A stretch of DNA of 64,000 bases, taken from the NCBI GenBank assembly GCA_002189035.1, contig NEEC01000008.1, positions 1,302,001-1,366,000 of the forward strand, given 5' to 3'. Of this stretch, positions 1 to 12,000 are shown in pieces (position 1 is the stretch's first letter; each line of letters starts with the position of its first letter). The position numbers and the translations under genes are program-made. This DNA is from Utricularia gibba. Lineage: Eukaryota > Streptophyta > Magnoliopsida > Lamiales > Lentibulariaceae. Under the pieces are notes generated by a model. That model made no database searches and was not told the origin of the DNA. It was given only the letters and a program-made list of their open reading frames with translations.

Positions 1-2
1 GG

Positions 3-572
3 AAGAGGAAGAAATTCGCCTTCCTGTTCAAGCGGCGCGATTCGGGGATCTCTCCAGAGGATTCCTCCCGCGGAAAATGGACTACGTGCTCGGAGTCCAG
101 TTCTGTGGCGAAATCGAACTCATTCGTGGGAACGGAGGAGTATCTGGCACCGGAAATCATCCTCGGCGACGGCCACGATTTCGCCGTCGATTGGTGGTGC
201 CTAGGGGTCGTGCTCTACGAGATGCTCTACGGTACGACGCCGTTTCGAGGAGCTAACCGAAGGGACATCTTCAGTCGAATCCTCAAAAAAGCACCGGATT
301 TAACGGGGAACGCGACGCCGTTAAGGGACCTCATCGGTAAATTACTGGAGAAGGATCCCAGGAAAAGGATCGACGTTGGGGGAATCAAAAGGCACGAGTT
401 TTTCGAGGCGGTAGATTGGGGTTCAGTTACTGAAATGCCCAGGCCGCCGTTTATTCCCGAGCTAACAGACGTCGAGGTCATGATGGGAAATAAGGAAATA
501 AATGTGGAGACTTTCGTCCACGAGGTGTTCACCCTTGACAACATGACGGAATACCAACGACCTATGGGCTAG
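3..572 (+). CDS. AGC-family Ser/Thr protein kinase, OXI1/AGC2-like (3' part, cut by window edge)
   Basis: The frame is open from base 3 to a TAG at 570-572, about 189 codons, so only the C-terminal third of the kinase is present. It starts in the basic, Ser-rich insertion that plant AGC VIII kinases carry before the activation loop. It then shows SNSFVGTEEYLAPE (loop and P+1 region, with the Ser that PDK1 would phosphorylate), DFAVDWWCLGVVLYEMLYG (subdomain IX) and the subdomain XI Arg region with LLEKDPRKRI. The wording, including GTTPFRGANRRDIF and RPPFIP, is closest to OXI1 (AGC2-1), which relays oxidative-burst and PDK1 signals. The C-tail stops soon after VETFVHEVF, and I do not see the terminal hydrophobic PIF-type FxxF motif. 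The family is certain; the OXI1 assignment over UNICORN or another AGC VIII member is an inference from similarity. Confidence 0.88.
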   Translation, partial: KRKKFAFLFKRRDSGISPEDSSRGKWTTCSESSSVAKSNSFVGTEEYLAPEIILGDGHDFAVDWWCLGVVLYEMLYGTTPFRGANRRDIFSRILKKAPDLTGNATPLRDLIGKLLEKDPRKRIDVGGIKRHEFFEAVDWGSVTEMPRPPFIPELTDVEVMMGNKEINVETFVHEVFTLDNMTEYQRPMG

Positions 573-2038
573 CAGTGATAATTCAGCCCACCCAAGATAA
601 CAACGAGGGCCCTCTCCACAAAAAGGGGAAAAAATGATAAAAAAAAAGAGGAATATGCTTTTTTTTAGCATATGTTTGTAATTACTACTATTTTACTGTC
701 GTTGAACTTTTCCTTCATTCTAACTTCATGCATAGAAGAAGATTTCAGCTTATGCAGTTTCCGCAGTAATGCAACGCACGTGCTTTTAGTAATTAATGAA
801 GGGTATCTTTGATTTGAAATGATAATTGATTAAATAATAAAATATATTAAATAAGATATTCATACTTTAGCACACATATTTATCAATGTATATGTAAAAC
901 AATAATATATTTCATTAATTTATTTAAAATAAATATACCAAAACTTGTATAACTAAAAAAATTATATGAAATGATACAAATTTAAAGAATAAATTTACAG
1001 ATTTTTAAAAAATCCCAATTAAAGTGGTAAAAAAAATTACAAATGTGGCTATGGGAGGAGTGCGCATCTTGGGATTTTTGAACAATGTTGGGCATCTGGT
1101 GCAGATAAGTGACGGGAGGGGGGCCATTGAATGGAGAGCATCTATTTCTAGGTGGGCATTAAGTGAGCGCCCACGGGACAATTCCACCTCTGGACTCCCA
1201 TTCTTCAATGCGTCAACGACTCCTCTCTTTCCTCTTAATGTCATCACCTCTTCCTAATAAATGAATCCTGCTGCCACGTCTTTCCATGCACTTACCACTA
1301 ATCTCAAGTTCTAATTTTAATAGTATTTTTTTATATTGTAACGGCCAAGAATCGTCGTCTCCACACACCAAGGATGCGATCGGACTGATCTCCCGTTCCC
1401 TGACCATCTGATAGCATAAACAGAAAAACAGAATTAAAATATAATTGATTAGTAAAATTAATATGAAGAAATAGTTTTGAAATAGAGGATTGAATGAGTT
1501 ATGCAATAGAAATCATGAATATGTCTATGAAATAGGTATTGTTCTTTTTATTCTTTTTTTCTATTTTTTACATATAAATATACATATTTTTTTAAAAAAA
1601 ATGATATTAAAAATATTGTGGTATCTAAAGTTAGGCCCACCTGGCTGAGCCCAAACAAACCAGCGGCCTGGGCCCTAGGGCACACTTACGAATGAAGAGG
1701 AAGATCTTTTCGTGCTCCCGGGCTTTTCTATGGGGGTTGTTTCTCGTTGGATTTCTACTGTCCAGATACCTCTGATTCCTGGAATGGCGATAGCCATTGG
1801 TTTCTGCTCTTTCAAGGCTACTCGTCTGTTGCTTTGTCCAGTTAGCTTCGTCAATGCAAGAATTTTTTTGGTATGTTTTGGAGCAGCCGCTCGGTGATGT
1901 TGGTATATTGATACGATTAGCTTATTTTGGGTTGTTTTTGTAGATATGCCTGTTCATATTTGTAGCTGCTTGCTTTTGTTGCTTTGTAGAATATTTAAAA
2001 TGGTATCCTGTATGTGAGATGGTTCCTCGTGTTTGCAG
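573..2038. other. Intergenic, no gene recognised
   Basis: This is the AT-rich 3' flank of the kinase gene, followed from about 1640 by a more GC-balanced stretch. Short open frames at 1024-1257 and 1712-1897 show no recognisable family. The stretch just before 2039 ends in TTTGCAG, like an intron acceptor, so part of 1700-2038 may be the decayed first exon and intron of the DHDPS remnant that follows. I could not match it to a plastid transit peptide. Confidence 0.5.
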
Positions 2039-2375
2039 AGCAAATGCTGATGCGATAAAGGCCATTAGATTGATAACTGCGACCTAATCTCCGTATCTTC
2101 CAGATGGAAGATTTGACCTTGGGGCCTATGATACATTGTCGGGGGCACCACTGGCGAAGGCCAACTAATGAGCTGGGACGAGCATATTATGCTGATTGCT
2201 CACACAGTGAACTGTTTTGTTGGACATGTCAAAGTCATTGGCAACATCGGTAGCAACTCAACCAGAGAAGCTATTCATGCTACAGAACAAGGCTTTGCTG
2301 TTGGTATGCATCCAGCGGTGCACATCAACAATTATTATGGGAAAATCTCGACAGAGGGTATAGTTTCCCACTTTG
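2039..2375 (+). pseudogene. Dihydrodipicolinate synthase fragment (broken)
   Basis: Translating around an acceptor-like TTTGCAG at 2032-2038 gives DAIKAIRLITA, then an in-frame TAA, then PYLPDGRFDL and AYD. In a second frame it continues [51 protein letters not shown] and NNYYGKIST. These are the well-known N-terminal blocks of plant plastid DHDPS (dapA), the first committed enzyme of lysine synthesis. About 17 codons that normally lie between the AYD and VGGTTGEG blocks are missing, with a frame change at the joint. Homology stops at SHF near 2375, so the remaining two thirds of the enzyme, with the catalytic Tyr and the Schiff-base Lys, are absent. It is a dead fragment that ends about 160 bases before the next gene. 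Whether it arose by duplication or by loss of an ancestral locus cannot be told here. Confidence 0.85.
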
Positions 2376-2535
2376 CTGTTGGGATTCGACTTAAGATTTT
2401 TTTTTTTATTTTTATGGAAGAAAGTTATGAAAATAAGCGAAGGATAAGTTACTTCGTGTTCAGTAGCTTCACTGGCTTGTGTGTTTCAGGAAACGGGAAT
2501 TAGGGTTTGGAATCTTTCCCTTTTGGTCCTGCGTA

Positions 2536-4090
2536 ATGAGGACTGCCGGAATATTCGCCGGCATATTTCTCTTGCTGGCGCTTTACTGCGCCGTCGACCC
2601 ATTGAATCACTCCGTCATGTCGAGATTTCCTGGATTTGAGGTGCTTGAGGTGCAGATGCCACCATGGTCGGAAATCCCAGTTGCCAGTGACTCCGAAGAC
2701 GCTCTGCAGAAATCAGAAATCAAGTTCTTGAATCAAGTTCAGGGGCCCGAGAGTTTAGCCTTTGACCCAAGTGGCCGCGGACCGTACACCGGCGTTGCTG
2801 ACGGTAGGATTCTCTTCTGGGATGGACGGGAATGGATTGTGTTTGCGTATACTTCAGCTAATCGGTAAGATTTTTTCGCAAGATCCTCTGAATTGACATG
2901 GATAGCATTCACTTCTTTCCTTCATTGATCATTCCATTGGAGGGTGTAAGTTTGCTGTCTTTCTCGTATGGATGGATGCCTTGTTGTTTTTGGATTTCTG
3001 ATGAAGGTTATCAATTCCCTGGAACACCTTGGATTATCTCATGGAACTGGATTGTTTCTTGTACCCATTTCCTGGCAGCTCCGAGGGACTTTGCGACCCG
3101 AAATCAACAATCATCGAGTACGCCGAAAACGAGCACATCTGTGGCAGGCCTCTGGGTCTGAGATTTGACAAAAGAAATGGCGATTTGTATATAGCCGATG
3201 CATATTTCGGGCTTATGAAAGTCGGCCCTGAAGGCGGACTAGCCACTTCCCTGACTACTGAAGCAGAAGGTGTTCCCCTGGGATTTACGAACGACTTAGA
3301 CATTGATGAACAGGGGAACGTCTATTTTACCGATAGCAGCACCACCTACGGGAGGAGGTCGTGTTTATTCAAGAGATGCCCGGTGGAACCAACACCATTT
3401 GTTACTAACAAAACTTTGTTTGTTTCAGGAACTATTTACAAAAGTTTTTGACTGCAGAGGATGATGGAAGACTCCTCAAGTACAATCCCACAGCAAAAGA
3501 GACCTCTGTTCTGGTACGAAATCTTCAATTCCCAAACGGAGTGTCTCTCAGCAAGGACGGTTCTTTTCTTGTGTTCTGTGAGCTTTCTACTGCCAGGTAC
3601 ATCCTTATATAACGGAATCCAAATCTCGTGCTGACAATGACCTATCTCTCATGTACCTCTGTATCTAAACCGGATTAGGTTGATCAAATATTGGCTAAAG
3701 GGTGAGAAGACTGGAACTTCCGAAACCATAGCCGCGTTTCCTGGTTTCCCAGACAACATCCGGATGAACAAAAACGGTGACTTTTGGGTGGCAATGCATT
3801 GTCGTAGGAGGTGGTACACTCATCGCTTGTGGCAGAGCCCCATGCTCCGGAAGCTGTTGCTGAAGCTTCCCGTCCTGGGAAAGATCCATTATCTGATTCA
3901 TTTAGGAGGCCGGCATCACGGAATGGTTGTCAAGTACAGTGATGAAGGTAAGATGCTGAGGATTCTAGAAGATAAGGAAGGGAAAGTTGTGCGTGCAGTG
4001 AGCGAAGTGGAGGAGAGAGATGGCAGACTGTGGATGGGGAGTGTTTTGGAGCACTCCATTGCTGTGTATCACCTGGATTCCGATCCATAA
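2536..4090 (+). CDS. Strictosidine synthase-like protein (SSL copy 1)
   Basis: Four exons join in frame: 2536-2864, 3079-3357, 3429-3596 and 3679-4090 (TAA), all with GT-AG borders, giving 395 residues. The start ATG precedes a hydrophobic signal or anchor segment (IFAGIFLLLALYCAVDP). Family blocks follow: GPESLAFDPSGRGPYTGVADG, CGRPLGLRFDKRNGDLYIADAYFGLM, GFTNDLDIDEQGNVYFTDSS, FPNGVSLSKDG and FPGFPDNIRMN. This is the six-bladed beta-propeller of the strictosidine synthase/YLS2 family, probably in the secretory system. In true strictosidine synthase a Glu late in the propeller catalyses the Pictet-Spengler reaction. By my alignment by eye the matching place here (SEVEERDG) lacks a clear equivalent, so I do not predict alkaloid synthesis; most SSL proteins have no known substrate. 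The partner copy lies 3.5 kb downstream in opposite orientation. Confidence 0.92.
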
Positions 4091-4718
4091 AGACTACAAG
4101 ATTTCATCTTCTTCCCACTGCTGCTGCTGTAACATGATCTGCTTCCCTCTTCAACGTTGCAGATTGATTTGGCGAAGCGCTGCTGTAACATGGATTCGCT
4201 TGAACCTCTTTTCCTGAGAAACTTCGAAATTAACCAGAAACCCTAAAAAATTATAATTCCACCGAACATCACTATTTTTTTTATTATTTTTCTCTAGGAA
4301 TTATCCATCGTCCTTCAGAAAGCTCCGGTGCACATTCTTCAACTGAAACAACGAGAAAAAAGAAACACAGAAGCGAAAAGCGAGCACAACCACAACCACA
4401 ACCACATCAGTCTCCTGTCTTTGAACTTCAACGAAAATAAGAGCAGTTGCAGCAGGCGCCACGAAGCGCGCAAGGAAAAGCGTTGTTTCTTCCCTCAGAC
4501 ATGATCCAAGCTACCTAAAATGCGTATCAGAGCTCTCTCTCTCTCAACACTGTTGAGGGTAAACAACAAATGATTAGAAGCGGCATGTAGTCAGAATTTG
4601 GAGGTGTGTAAGAATCGTGGGATTATCAGCATAAACCTAGATATTCCTGTTTTCAATTTTGACACAGTATAAACGCAGCACCTAAAAACAGTGTCCAAAT
4701 ACCGGGACGATCACGTAC

Positions 4719-6010
4719 TTGGAATCCTTGGTGTTGAAGAGATGGGATGGAGCTCTCCATGTTGACAGAGAACAGCTTCGCGCAGTGCCCACATCTCACG
4801 GTTACAATCGTGAACATGCTCCCCCACGGAACACTCACCTGCTCCAGTCGAACCAATATAAAAACCCTAAACCCCAAAACACTGTTCCCAACTAAAAACC
4901 CGAAACCCCAAATAGTGAGTGTAAGTAAAACGCACACCACTTTATTAGTATTATGTGATTCATCTCCGAATCATCACCTAGTGGTTGTTGGTGGTTATTA
5001 CACACATATTATATACAAAAGCGTGCATTCATTATCATCACGTCTAGTGGTGTGCATGTGCATGACTTTTTCTGCTGGTCAAGACACCATTTCCGATGAT
5101 CACTTTATCTGAAGGTCTGTGTGAGGGAATGGATGATGATGATAAAACAAGGAGGGAATGAATAAATGCTGCAGATCTATCGAGCACAGATGTTTGCAGC
5201 ATCTCTAGGGTCTGAGAAATAGGAAGGAAATCTACATGAATGAATGATTTTATCAAGAGGAAGAGGAGGGAGAGAGAGAGAAGACAGTGACTGGACATCA
5301 AGAGGATCGATCAAGGGGCCATTGAGATGAAGAAAGAATCATCTATCAGCCTGCGCCATATCTGCATTTTTCGTTAAAGCTTACCCCTTTTTCAAACATG
5401 GGGTAAAGTGAAAAAAAAAAAAAACACAACATGGGATTTCACAGCGATTCAGCTCTGAAAGAAAAAAGAAACAGTTATTCTTGGTCAAGGAAAATGATTG
5501 AGGATCATGGATGTGCTTCAGAAACTACGTAGCACAGAATTTAACAAGATTCCCAGAGTGTTGAATTGAGAACTAATCACAAAAATGAATAGATATAATG
5601 CTAGTAATCTATTTGTTAAGTTTGAAATACGCAAAGCTTATCTAGTAAACTGCAACGGAATCATCAGATCTATCCGATCATGAACTCAAAAAAGAACAGA
5701 CTAAAAACCGCACGGTCACTCCTGGTTTCTAGGGTTTTTGGAACAACAGAAAACCATAGCTAACACAGATGGTTCAGATCTTTTTTGTTTTCTCCAGGGT
5801 GAGAAACATGAAACATCGCTCTGTTAACAAGAATGAATCGGATTCAAAAAGGACTATTTTTGTGTTCTCTCACAGGATTAATTCTCTGTGTTCTCTATCT
5901 CACGTGAAGCTTTAAAAAGTAATCGGAAGAAGAAGAATTACCGCGAGAACAGTGTTGCAGAAGCCGCAGTAAACATAGCAGACTCGTTCCGCGGTTATTT
6001 CCTTGGACAT
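4719..6010 (-). pseudogene. Truncated YABBY gene, exons 1 and 2 only (zinc-finger half)
   Basis: On the minus strand exon 1 (6010-5942, 23 codons) reads [23 protein letters not shown] and ends in a GT donor. Exon 2 (4838-4719, 40 codons) follows a CAG acceptor and reads [19 protein letters not shown], then AKLFSVNM. Together they make the C2C2 zinc finger of a YABBY2-type protein, very close to the full gene at 13.7 kb. Intron 1 of both copies even shares a TTTGGGGTTTAGGGTTTT stretch. No exon for the HMG-like YABBY domain can be found on the minus strand between 4090 and 4719, where the SSL gene ends. If intron 2 is not removed, exon 2 reads on to a stop at 4653-4655, giving an 84-residue zinc-finger-only product. 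It is either a partial-copy pseudogene or, less likely, a small regulatory protein. Confidence 0.85.
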
Positions 6011-6520
6011 TCTCAGCTCCGAGATCTCTCTAAACTTCCCACGTATGTTTTATGACCCAAAGAAACTGAAGCTTTTCGTTTAGAACCTTTCAAACTCTGA
6101 ATCAGACCCTTCAGAAGAGCAAGGCGAATTCTTTCAGCTCCGAGACAGATAAGAAATGGAGGAAAAGAAATATATATTTATATATAAAGCAAATGGATAC
6201 AAGTATGTGTCAAGCAAGTGTATGTATAGGTTTCAGAAGTTAGCATTTAGCGCACAAGTGGTCATTGTTGTGCCACACACTGATGCATTGTGTAGAGTTT
6301 GAGATCGATGAGGGATCAGCCCACATTTGGAGCACATCGGACCAGGAAAAAGGATCCATTCTCCAGCATTTTCTGTGGTAAATATCGCATACCATCCCAT
6401 CGCTTTGACCCTTTAAATCCCTTGAATTCGAAAAAAAAAAAAAATACAATTTTAGTACATCCGGTTGGAAACCCTCGTTTTTTTTTGTGGTGATAGGAAA
6501 TATTCCAATAATCATTACTA

Positions 6521-6927
6521 GATGTTGATAGTATATTTTAGAAGATTTGTGTTCAAGATTACATATAAATCATTGTTTAATTAACTAATATATATATATT
6601 AATCGTATACGGTTATACTATTCACATATTTATTTTTGACCATGTGAATAGTATAGTCTGATCATTTGGGCTGGGCTGCATAATCTGATCAATTTACAAA
6701 TTTATTACACTCATCACATGATTTCACAAGTGGAGGGGAAGGTGAGGGAAGGTTAATTGTATGTATACCATAATATGTTTTTTCATTTATACTCTATTGA
6801 TTATTATATATTATACTTATATTCTAATATATCAAATACATAATTTTTTATATAACTTATAATTAATTATATACATACCCAATTTCATTATATTTAAATA
6901 TACTAATACTCTATTATTAAACGATCT
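6521..6927. mobile_element. MITE-like element, copy A
   Basis: The left end (ATGTTGATAGTATATTTTAG...) and the right end (reverse complement AGATCGTTTAATAATAGAG...) form imperfect inverted repeats. Both ends and the inner segment around TTAACTAATATATATATATT resemble a second element at 20120-20400, including a shared ATATACATACCYAATT segment near the right end. Copy A is about 120 bases longer because of an inner stretch that includes a perfect hairpin. There is no coding capacity, so it would be non-autonomous. The superfamily is undecided. Confidence 0.5.
6614..6655. repeat. Perfect 14-bp inverted repeat (hairpin)
   Basis: TATACTATTCACAT at 6614-6627 is exactly complementary to ATGTGAATAGTATA at 6642-6655 with a 14-base loop. 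It lies inside MITE-like copy A and may be the trace of a smaller nested element. Confidence 0.8.
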
Positions 6928-7565
6928 ATTAATAGTCAAAAAAATAATTTATTTGAATTATTTCTATTTAAATAAATATATTATATATAGTTAAAATTGA
7001 AAGTATGTTTGTTTTCTAGGTCTATAAATGTAAAAGAAGAGTTTTCAAAAAAATATAATTGAAAGTAAGGCAATGTCCACACTATGAGGACTTAATCGCA
7101 TACAATTTGAGGTCTACGAACTTTTTACAAATGACATATGATTATACAACTAATTAACATACATAATTTTCAGACATGTATGTTTGGAAGCGTAAATCCA
7201 CCAATCAAACGTGACCTTGTTCAATTTGGGAGTATAGTACGATTTGTACCCAATGACTATAGGGTGGGAAGATTTAGGGTTTACCACTAAAAAAATAAAA
7301 TACTTATTTAAAAAATACATGAGGTAGAAGTGACAGTCAGCACCTTCATGTATGAAACGTCGTCGTATATCCGGGTTCCAGTCATGTGAACAAGGGTTGC
7401 AAGTTCATTTGGTGCAGAGGTTGGCAATTCTTGTGTTTTGAATTGTCTTTTATACACATGTTTCCTACTTCACCATCGTCAACAACATTTTATTCCGGTA
7501 ATAAACAGTGCAGAGTTCACCTGTTCACAAAGAAGACGATGTTCTGGAGATCTAGAAGGTTAGCT

Positions 7566-9088
7566 TCACTCTAACTGATAAACAGCAATGAACTGAGTTA
7601 ACACGCTCCCCATCCAGAGCTTCCCGTTCCTCTCTTCAACTTCACTTACAGCTCGAACCACTTTGCCTGGTTTGTCTTCTAAAATCCTAAGAATCTTTCC
7701 TTCCGGACTATACTTCACAACTACCGCGTGTACGGTGCCTCCAATGTGTATCAGATAATGGAGCTTCGGAGTGAGGGGGACCTTCAGCCATAGGTTCCGT
7801 ATGCTCGGGTGCTCGGCCAGGAAATGGGCAGACTTCGTCCTACGACAATGTACTGCAACCCAGAAGTCGCCATCTTCGTTTGTTCGAACGTTGTCAGGAA
7901 ACCCGGGTAGGATAGCCATGGCTTCCCTGGTTCCAGCCTTTTCGCCCTTCAACCAGTACTTGCTCAACCTTCAAGGGCAAAGTAAAAGAGAATGACTGAC
8001 CATTGCGGACATTGTTTGCCGATTGTGTGTACTATATATTACCTGCCACGAGAACCTTCACAGAATACAAGGAATGAGCCGTCCTTGCTGAGGGAAACGC
8101 CATTCGGAAACTGAAGATTTCGAACAAGAACTGTGGTTTCTTTAGTTGCAGGGTCGTACTTGAGGAGTCTCCCACTATCATCTGCAGTGAAAACCAGCTG
8201 CAGAAAGTTCCTGAAATGGTTTAGAATTTTCTCAGCTATCCATTCTCATGCATACTGTTGTCAAATGTATTCATCATTCAGGTCAACAAAAAGCAATGGT
8301 CAAATCAAACCTTCTTCTGTAAATGAAGCTGCTATCAGTAAAATAGATGTTCCCATGTTCATCAACGTCCAAGTCATTTGTAAATCCTAGAGGAACTCCC
8401 TCTGCTTCAGTGGTTAGTGGAGTCGCTAAGCCGCCTTCAGGCCCGACTTTCATAAGCCCGAAATACGCATCAGCTATATACAAATCACCATTCCTTTTGT
8501 CAAATCTCAGCCCCAAAGGCCTTCCACATATGTGCTCGTTTTTCACATAGTGAAAAATTGATGGTTTGTGATCACATAGCCCTTCAGAGCTGCATTTTAG
8601 GAACCATTTTTCAACAGCCAAGACAACAACAAGAAAACAGAAAGTGGTTTTCACACCCGGCATAATCTCATAGAGCATATAAGAAGTGTAATTGTGGCGC
8701 TTAAGCGGGCAATTGGAAGGATGCTTAGGGTTTCAGAAAGAGGATTGTTACCGATTAGCAGAAGTAAAAGCAAAATCAGACCACTTCTCCCCATCCCAGA
8801 AGATGACCCTGCCATCCGCGACGCCGGTATACGGACCACGGCCCATTGCGTCGAATGCTAAACTCTCCGGCCCCTGCACCTCATTCAAGAACTTAACTTC
8901 CGATTTCTGGAGAAGATTCTCAGAATCACTCTCAATCGGAACTTCCGACCAATCCGGCATTTCCGCTCTAAGCATTTTGTAATCTTGAAACCCCGACATC
9001 CCAGCATGGTTGAAGGATCCACCGCGCAGTAAACCGCTAAAAGGAGACATATTATCCCGGAAACAGCCCCCGCAGCAGCAGCTGACAT
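7566..9088 (-). CDS. Strictosidine synthase-like protein (SSL copy 2), frame broken by one base in exon 1
   Basis: Minus-strand exons are 9088-8752, 8589-8311, 8210-8043 and 7968-7566 (TGA). Exons 2 and 3 are 279 and 168 bases, exactly as in copy 1, and the protein blocks match closely (HICGRPLGLRFDKRNGDLY, FTNDLDVDEHGNIYFTDSS). The exons total 1187 bases, one short of a full frame. After MSAAAAGAVSGIICLLLAVY and CAVDP the frame slips at about 9009-9016 (CCTTCAACC on the coding strand), and the normal protein resumes one frame over at NHAGMSGFQDYKML. Restoring one base, most simply a T in the TT pair, makes the gene intact at 395 residues. Everything else (splice sites, propeller blocks) is sound, so a sequencing error is at least as likely as true decay. 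Function is as for copy 1; the two are recent duplicates arranged tail to tail. Confidence 0.85.
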
Positions 9089-12000
9089 CGCCGTTTCCAC
9101 CTAATCGTCAACTGGGGGGTTCTCTAGCTCACAAAAATCCCTAGAAATGGTGTACTGAATGAAGTAAACGGGGACGGGAGCTGCAACGCCGGTAAAACTA
9201 GCTTCCTTGCTCTCTCTCTGCCTCTCTTTATTTTTTTTTCTTTTTGTTTAGGTGGCAGAGCAGAACAGCCATACGGCGTGATCTAACTGCAGCGACCACT
9301 CCCAGCTACCCATCAACCTCCGTATGCCCCGAAGATCCATGGATGAGCTTGAGCCACATGACAGAAACGGACTTACCTCCATATCCAGTCACACTCACAG
9401 TGACTCTGTCACAAGATGGAAAGCCAAACCCAAATGTTTAACCAGACATTGGGCTACACTCATGGCCCAAAATATTCGAACTAATAATAGCCCAGCCCGA
9501 AACACTACATCAGCTCAAAATGCTCCTCCAAAAAACTATCCCATGCACGAAAAATGGCTTCTCCAAACAACATCAATCTCATTTCTTTCATTATTCTTTG
9601 GGATGCAATTTCCCTTAAAACTGCATTTTTCAGTTTAATTTAAAATATTTATATTTAAATAAGCGTATTGCATATACTCTATAAATACGTTTTTATAAAT
9701 ATATATTTAAAATTTATTATACTTAGTAGATGAGTTTATAATACATAGAAAAAAGAATTAAAACTTGTGTAATTAATAAAACTCACGTGACATTATTTTC
9801 GAAAAAAATATAATTGAAAAGATTTTACAATTATTTTCCAAACCACATTTATATTAAAAAAACAAGTATATCAAATAAACGTAATTCTCAATACACGTAT
9901 ACTTGGAAGCATAAACAAATATACTAATAAATATTATTTTTAAATATTCCTCAACACATTTTTCGGTCTATTAATGGTTTTGGATTGAATATTTTTATAC
10001 TGAATTAAATCAGATTGAATTCATTATTCAAATATTCCAAAAATACATTATTTAAATCGAACATTTCTAAATTCCAGAATGTTTAATTTTTTATAAAAAA
10101 TATTGAATTGTATCCAAAAAATCAAAAAATTAATTTTAGATTTTAAAACACTTCCAATAATTTTTCATATACATTCACAATCCTCCGTACGTTTTCACAG
10201 ATTGTACATAGTAATTCCGTATAGTGAAAAAAAATAAAATATGAAAAATATAACTGAATTAGCAGCATTTTTCTTTTATTGTGTGTGGTCGTTATCTTTA
10301 CAGATATTTAGTAATGTTGAATTCAATGTGCAAAATGGAAGCCGTTGGTTGAACCCCTTTTGTAATATGCTCATGTACGGACACTTGACCTGCTCTTTTA
10401 TTGTAAGAAATCGCTACTGTTGTAATAAACCTTTTTATGGTAATATCAGATATTTAATTAATTTTTTTATTTTTGAAATTCATAAAAGCATGTAATAAAT
10501 AGCGCGGTCGTTCTTTAAAAAAAGGAAAACGAGGTTAATGCACAAAATGGGAGAGAAAAGAAAGTCAAATTTTGAGGGGAGGGGGGGAGTAATAAATGTG
10601 TATGTGGCTGGAAATAATGTAAATAGGCGCATAGGGCTGCATAGTTGGTGGATGGAGTCTCCCCCACGTAATAATTGCCCAGAAAATTACATGTCAATGG
10701 AAATGGGAAAATGTCTATAAATAAATAATTTAAAATAAAAGGGGAACTTCTAACAACACGTCACGTGCGCGGGTGAATGTAATCGTCTGATGCTTCCTTA
10801 CCATATGCCTCACCAATCACGTCCTATTTCTCACACCTTTAAAATGACGATTCTATATAAATATATCTGATTATATAAAATAAATAAATTAATTTAAATT
10901 TAGAATATGATAAAAGTATTAAAACAAATAATTTCACATTGAAACTTAAAAATAAAATATTCAAATATATAAAAAATTTCAGATTAATAATAATCAATAA
11001 GATCTATTTTTTTTAATATGGTTTACGTTTTTTATATATTTAAACTTCACATATGTTCATTCTATCCATCCTTAATTTAAACAAAAATTTTTAATTTCAT
11101 ATAGATTATGATCTACAAAAAATAAATAAAATTAACCAAGAAATTATAGATACAGAATACGCCTTAATTGTGGTCTATTGGGGAGGAGCGTAGGATTTAA
11201 AGACCTCGGACACGAGCGTTGTACAGTTGGTCAAAGGAGATTGGCAATCAAGAGTTCGTTAAGCCAGAGGAGGACAAAAGGTAAAAAAAGACCAATGACC
11301 GCGGTGAATGGCGTCACTAGGGCATCTATGTCCTTGATTCTGTATTGATTAAAACCACATCAGACGGTAACTTTGTGTTGGCAGGGTAAATAAAACACAC
11401 ATTATTTTTACCCAGTCATTCAACCTACCTATCTCGAAATAGAGTCGAGTCTTAGATTGGTTAATAGGCTTAGATTGCAATAATATACACAGTTGACCAG
11501 CCTCATGGCATCTGGGGAGAAATAGAGCCGAACGAGGTTTCAGACATTTCGGTTTCGGTTCTTTCACTGGTTCTAACATTTAGAAAAGAGTACGCGAAAC
11601 CGGTTTGAAAATCAGAACCAAGAACCGGGCGATGTCGTTCACCGAGTTAGATTTCTAGCGGTTGATGTTTTGGGGTGTTGAGTTTAGGGTTTACTGCACA
11701 CACACTAATTCTTGCCCAATCAGACGACGGTCTGAAAACCTTCGTCCCACGCTTTTCTTCTTCATATGAGATCCTATCTTTAAAATTTCGATCAAAATAT
11801 AAGGTTGTTATTGAAATTAAGAATTCAAAGAGTCGGACGAACACTACATAAGAAATATGAATTATATTAATATTTTTCCAGATGTGAGATTAATTGTTCT
11901 AATAGTTTTTAGGACAACATTTACTAATGTTATAGATTTCTATCTTCAAAATAGATAACATTATTTTCTTCAATTCACCAAATTTCTCTGAAATTTTGGT

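Larger units (their letters stand above)
6011..7565. other. Intergenic with a MITE-like element
   Basis: Upstream flank of the truncated YABBY copy and 3' flank of SSL copy 2. Most of it is AT-rich and holds the inverted-repeat element listed separately. No coding region is supported. Confidence 0.6.

Noticed and set aside
4747-5112. 121-codon plus-strand open frame
   Set aside because: Its first part is the antisense of the YABBY zinc-finger exon; the rest is intron.
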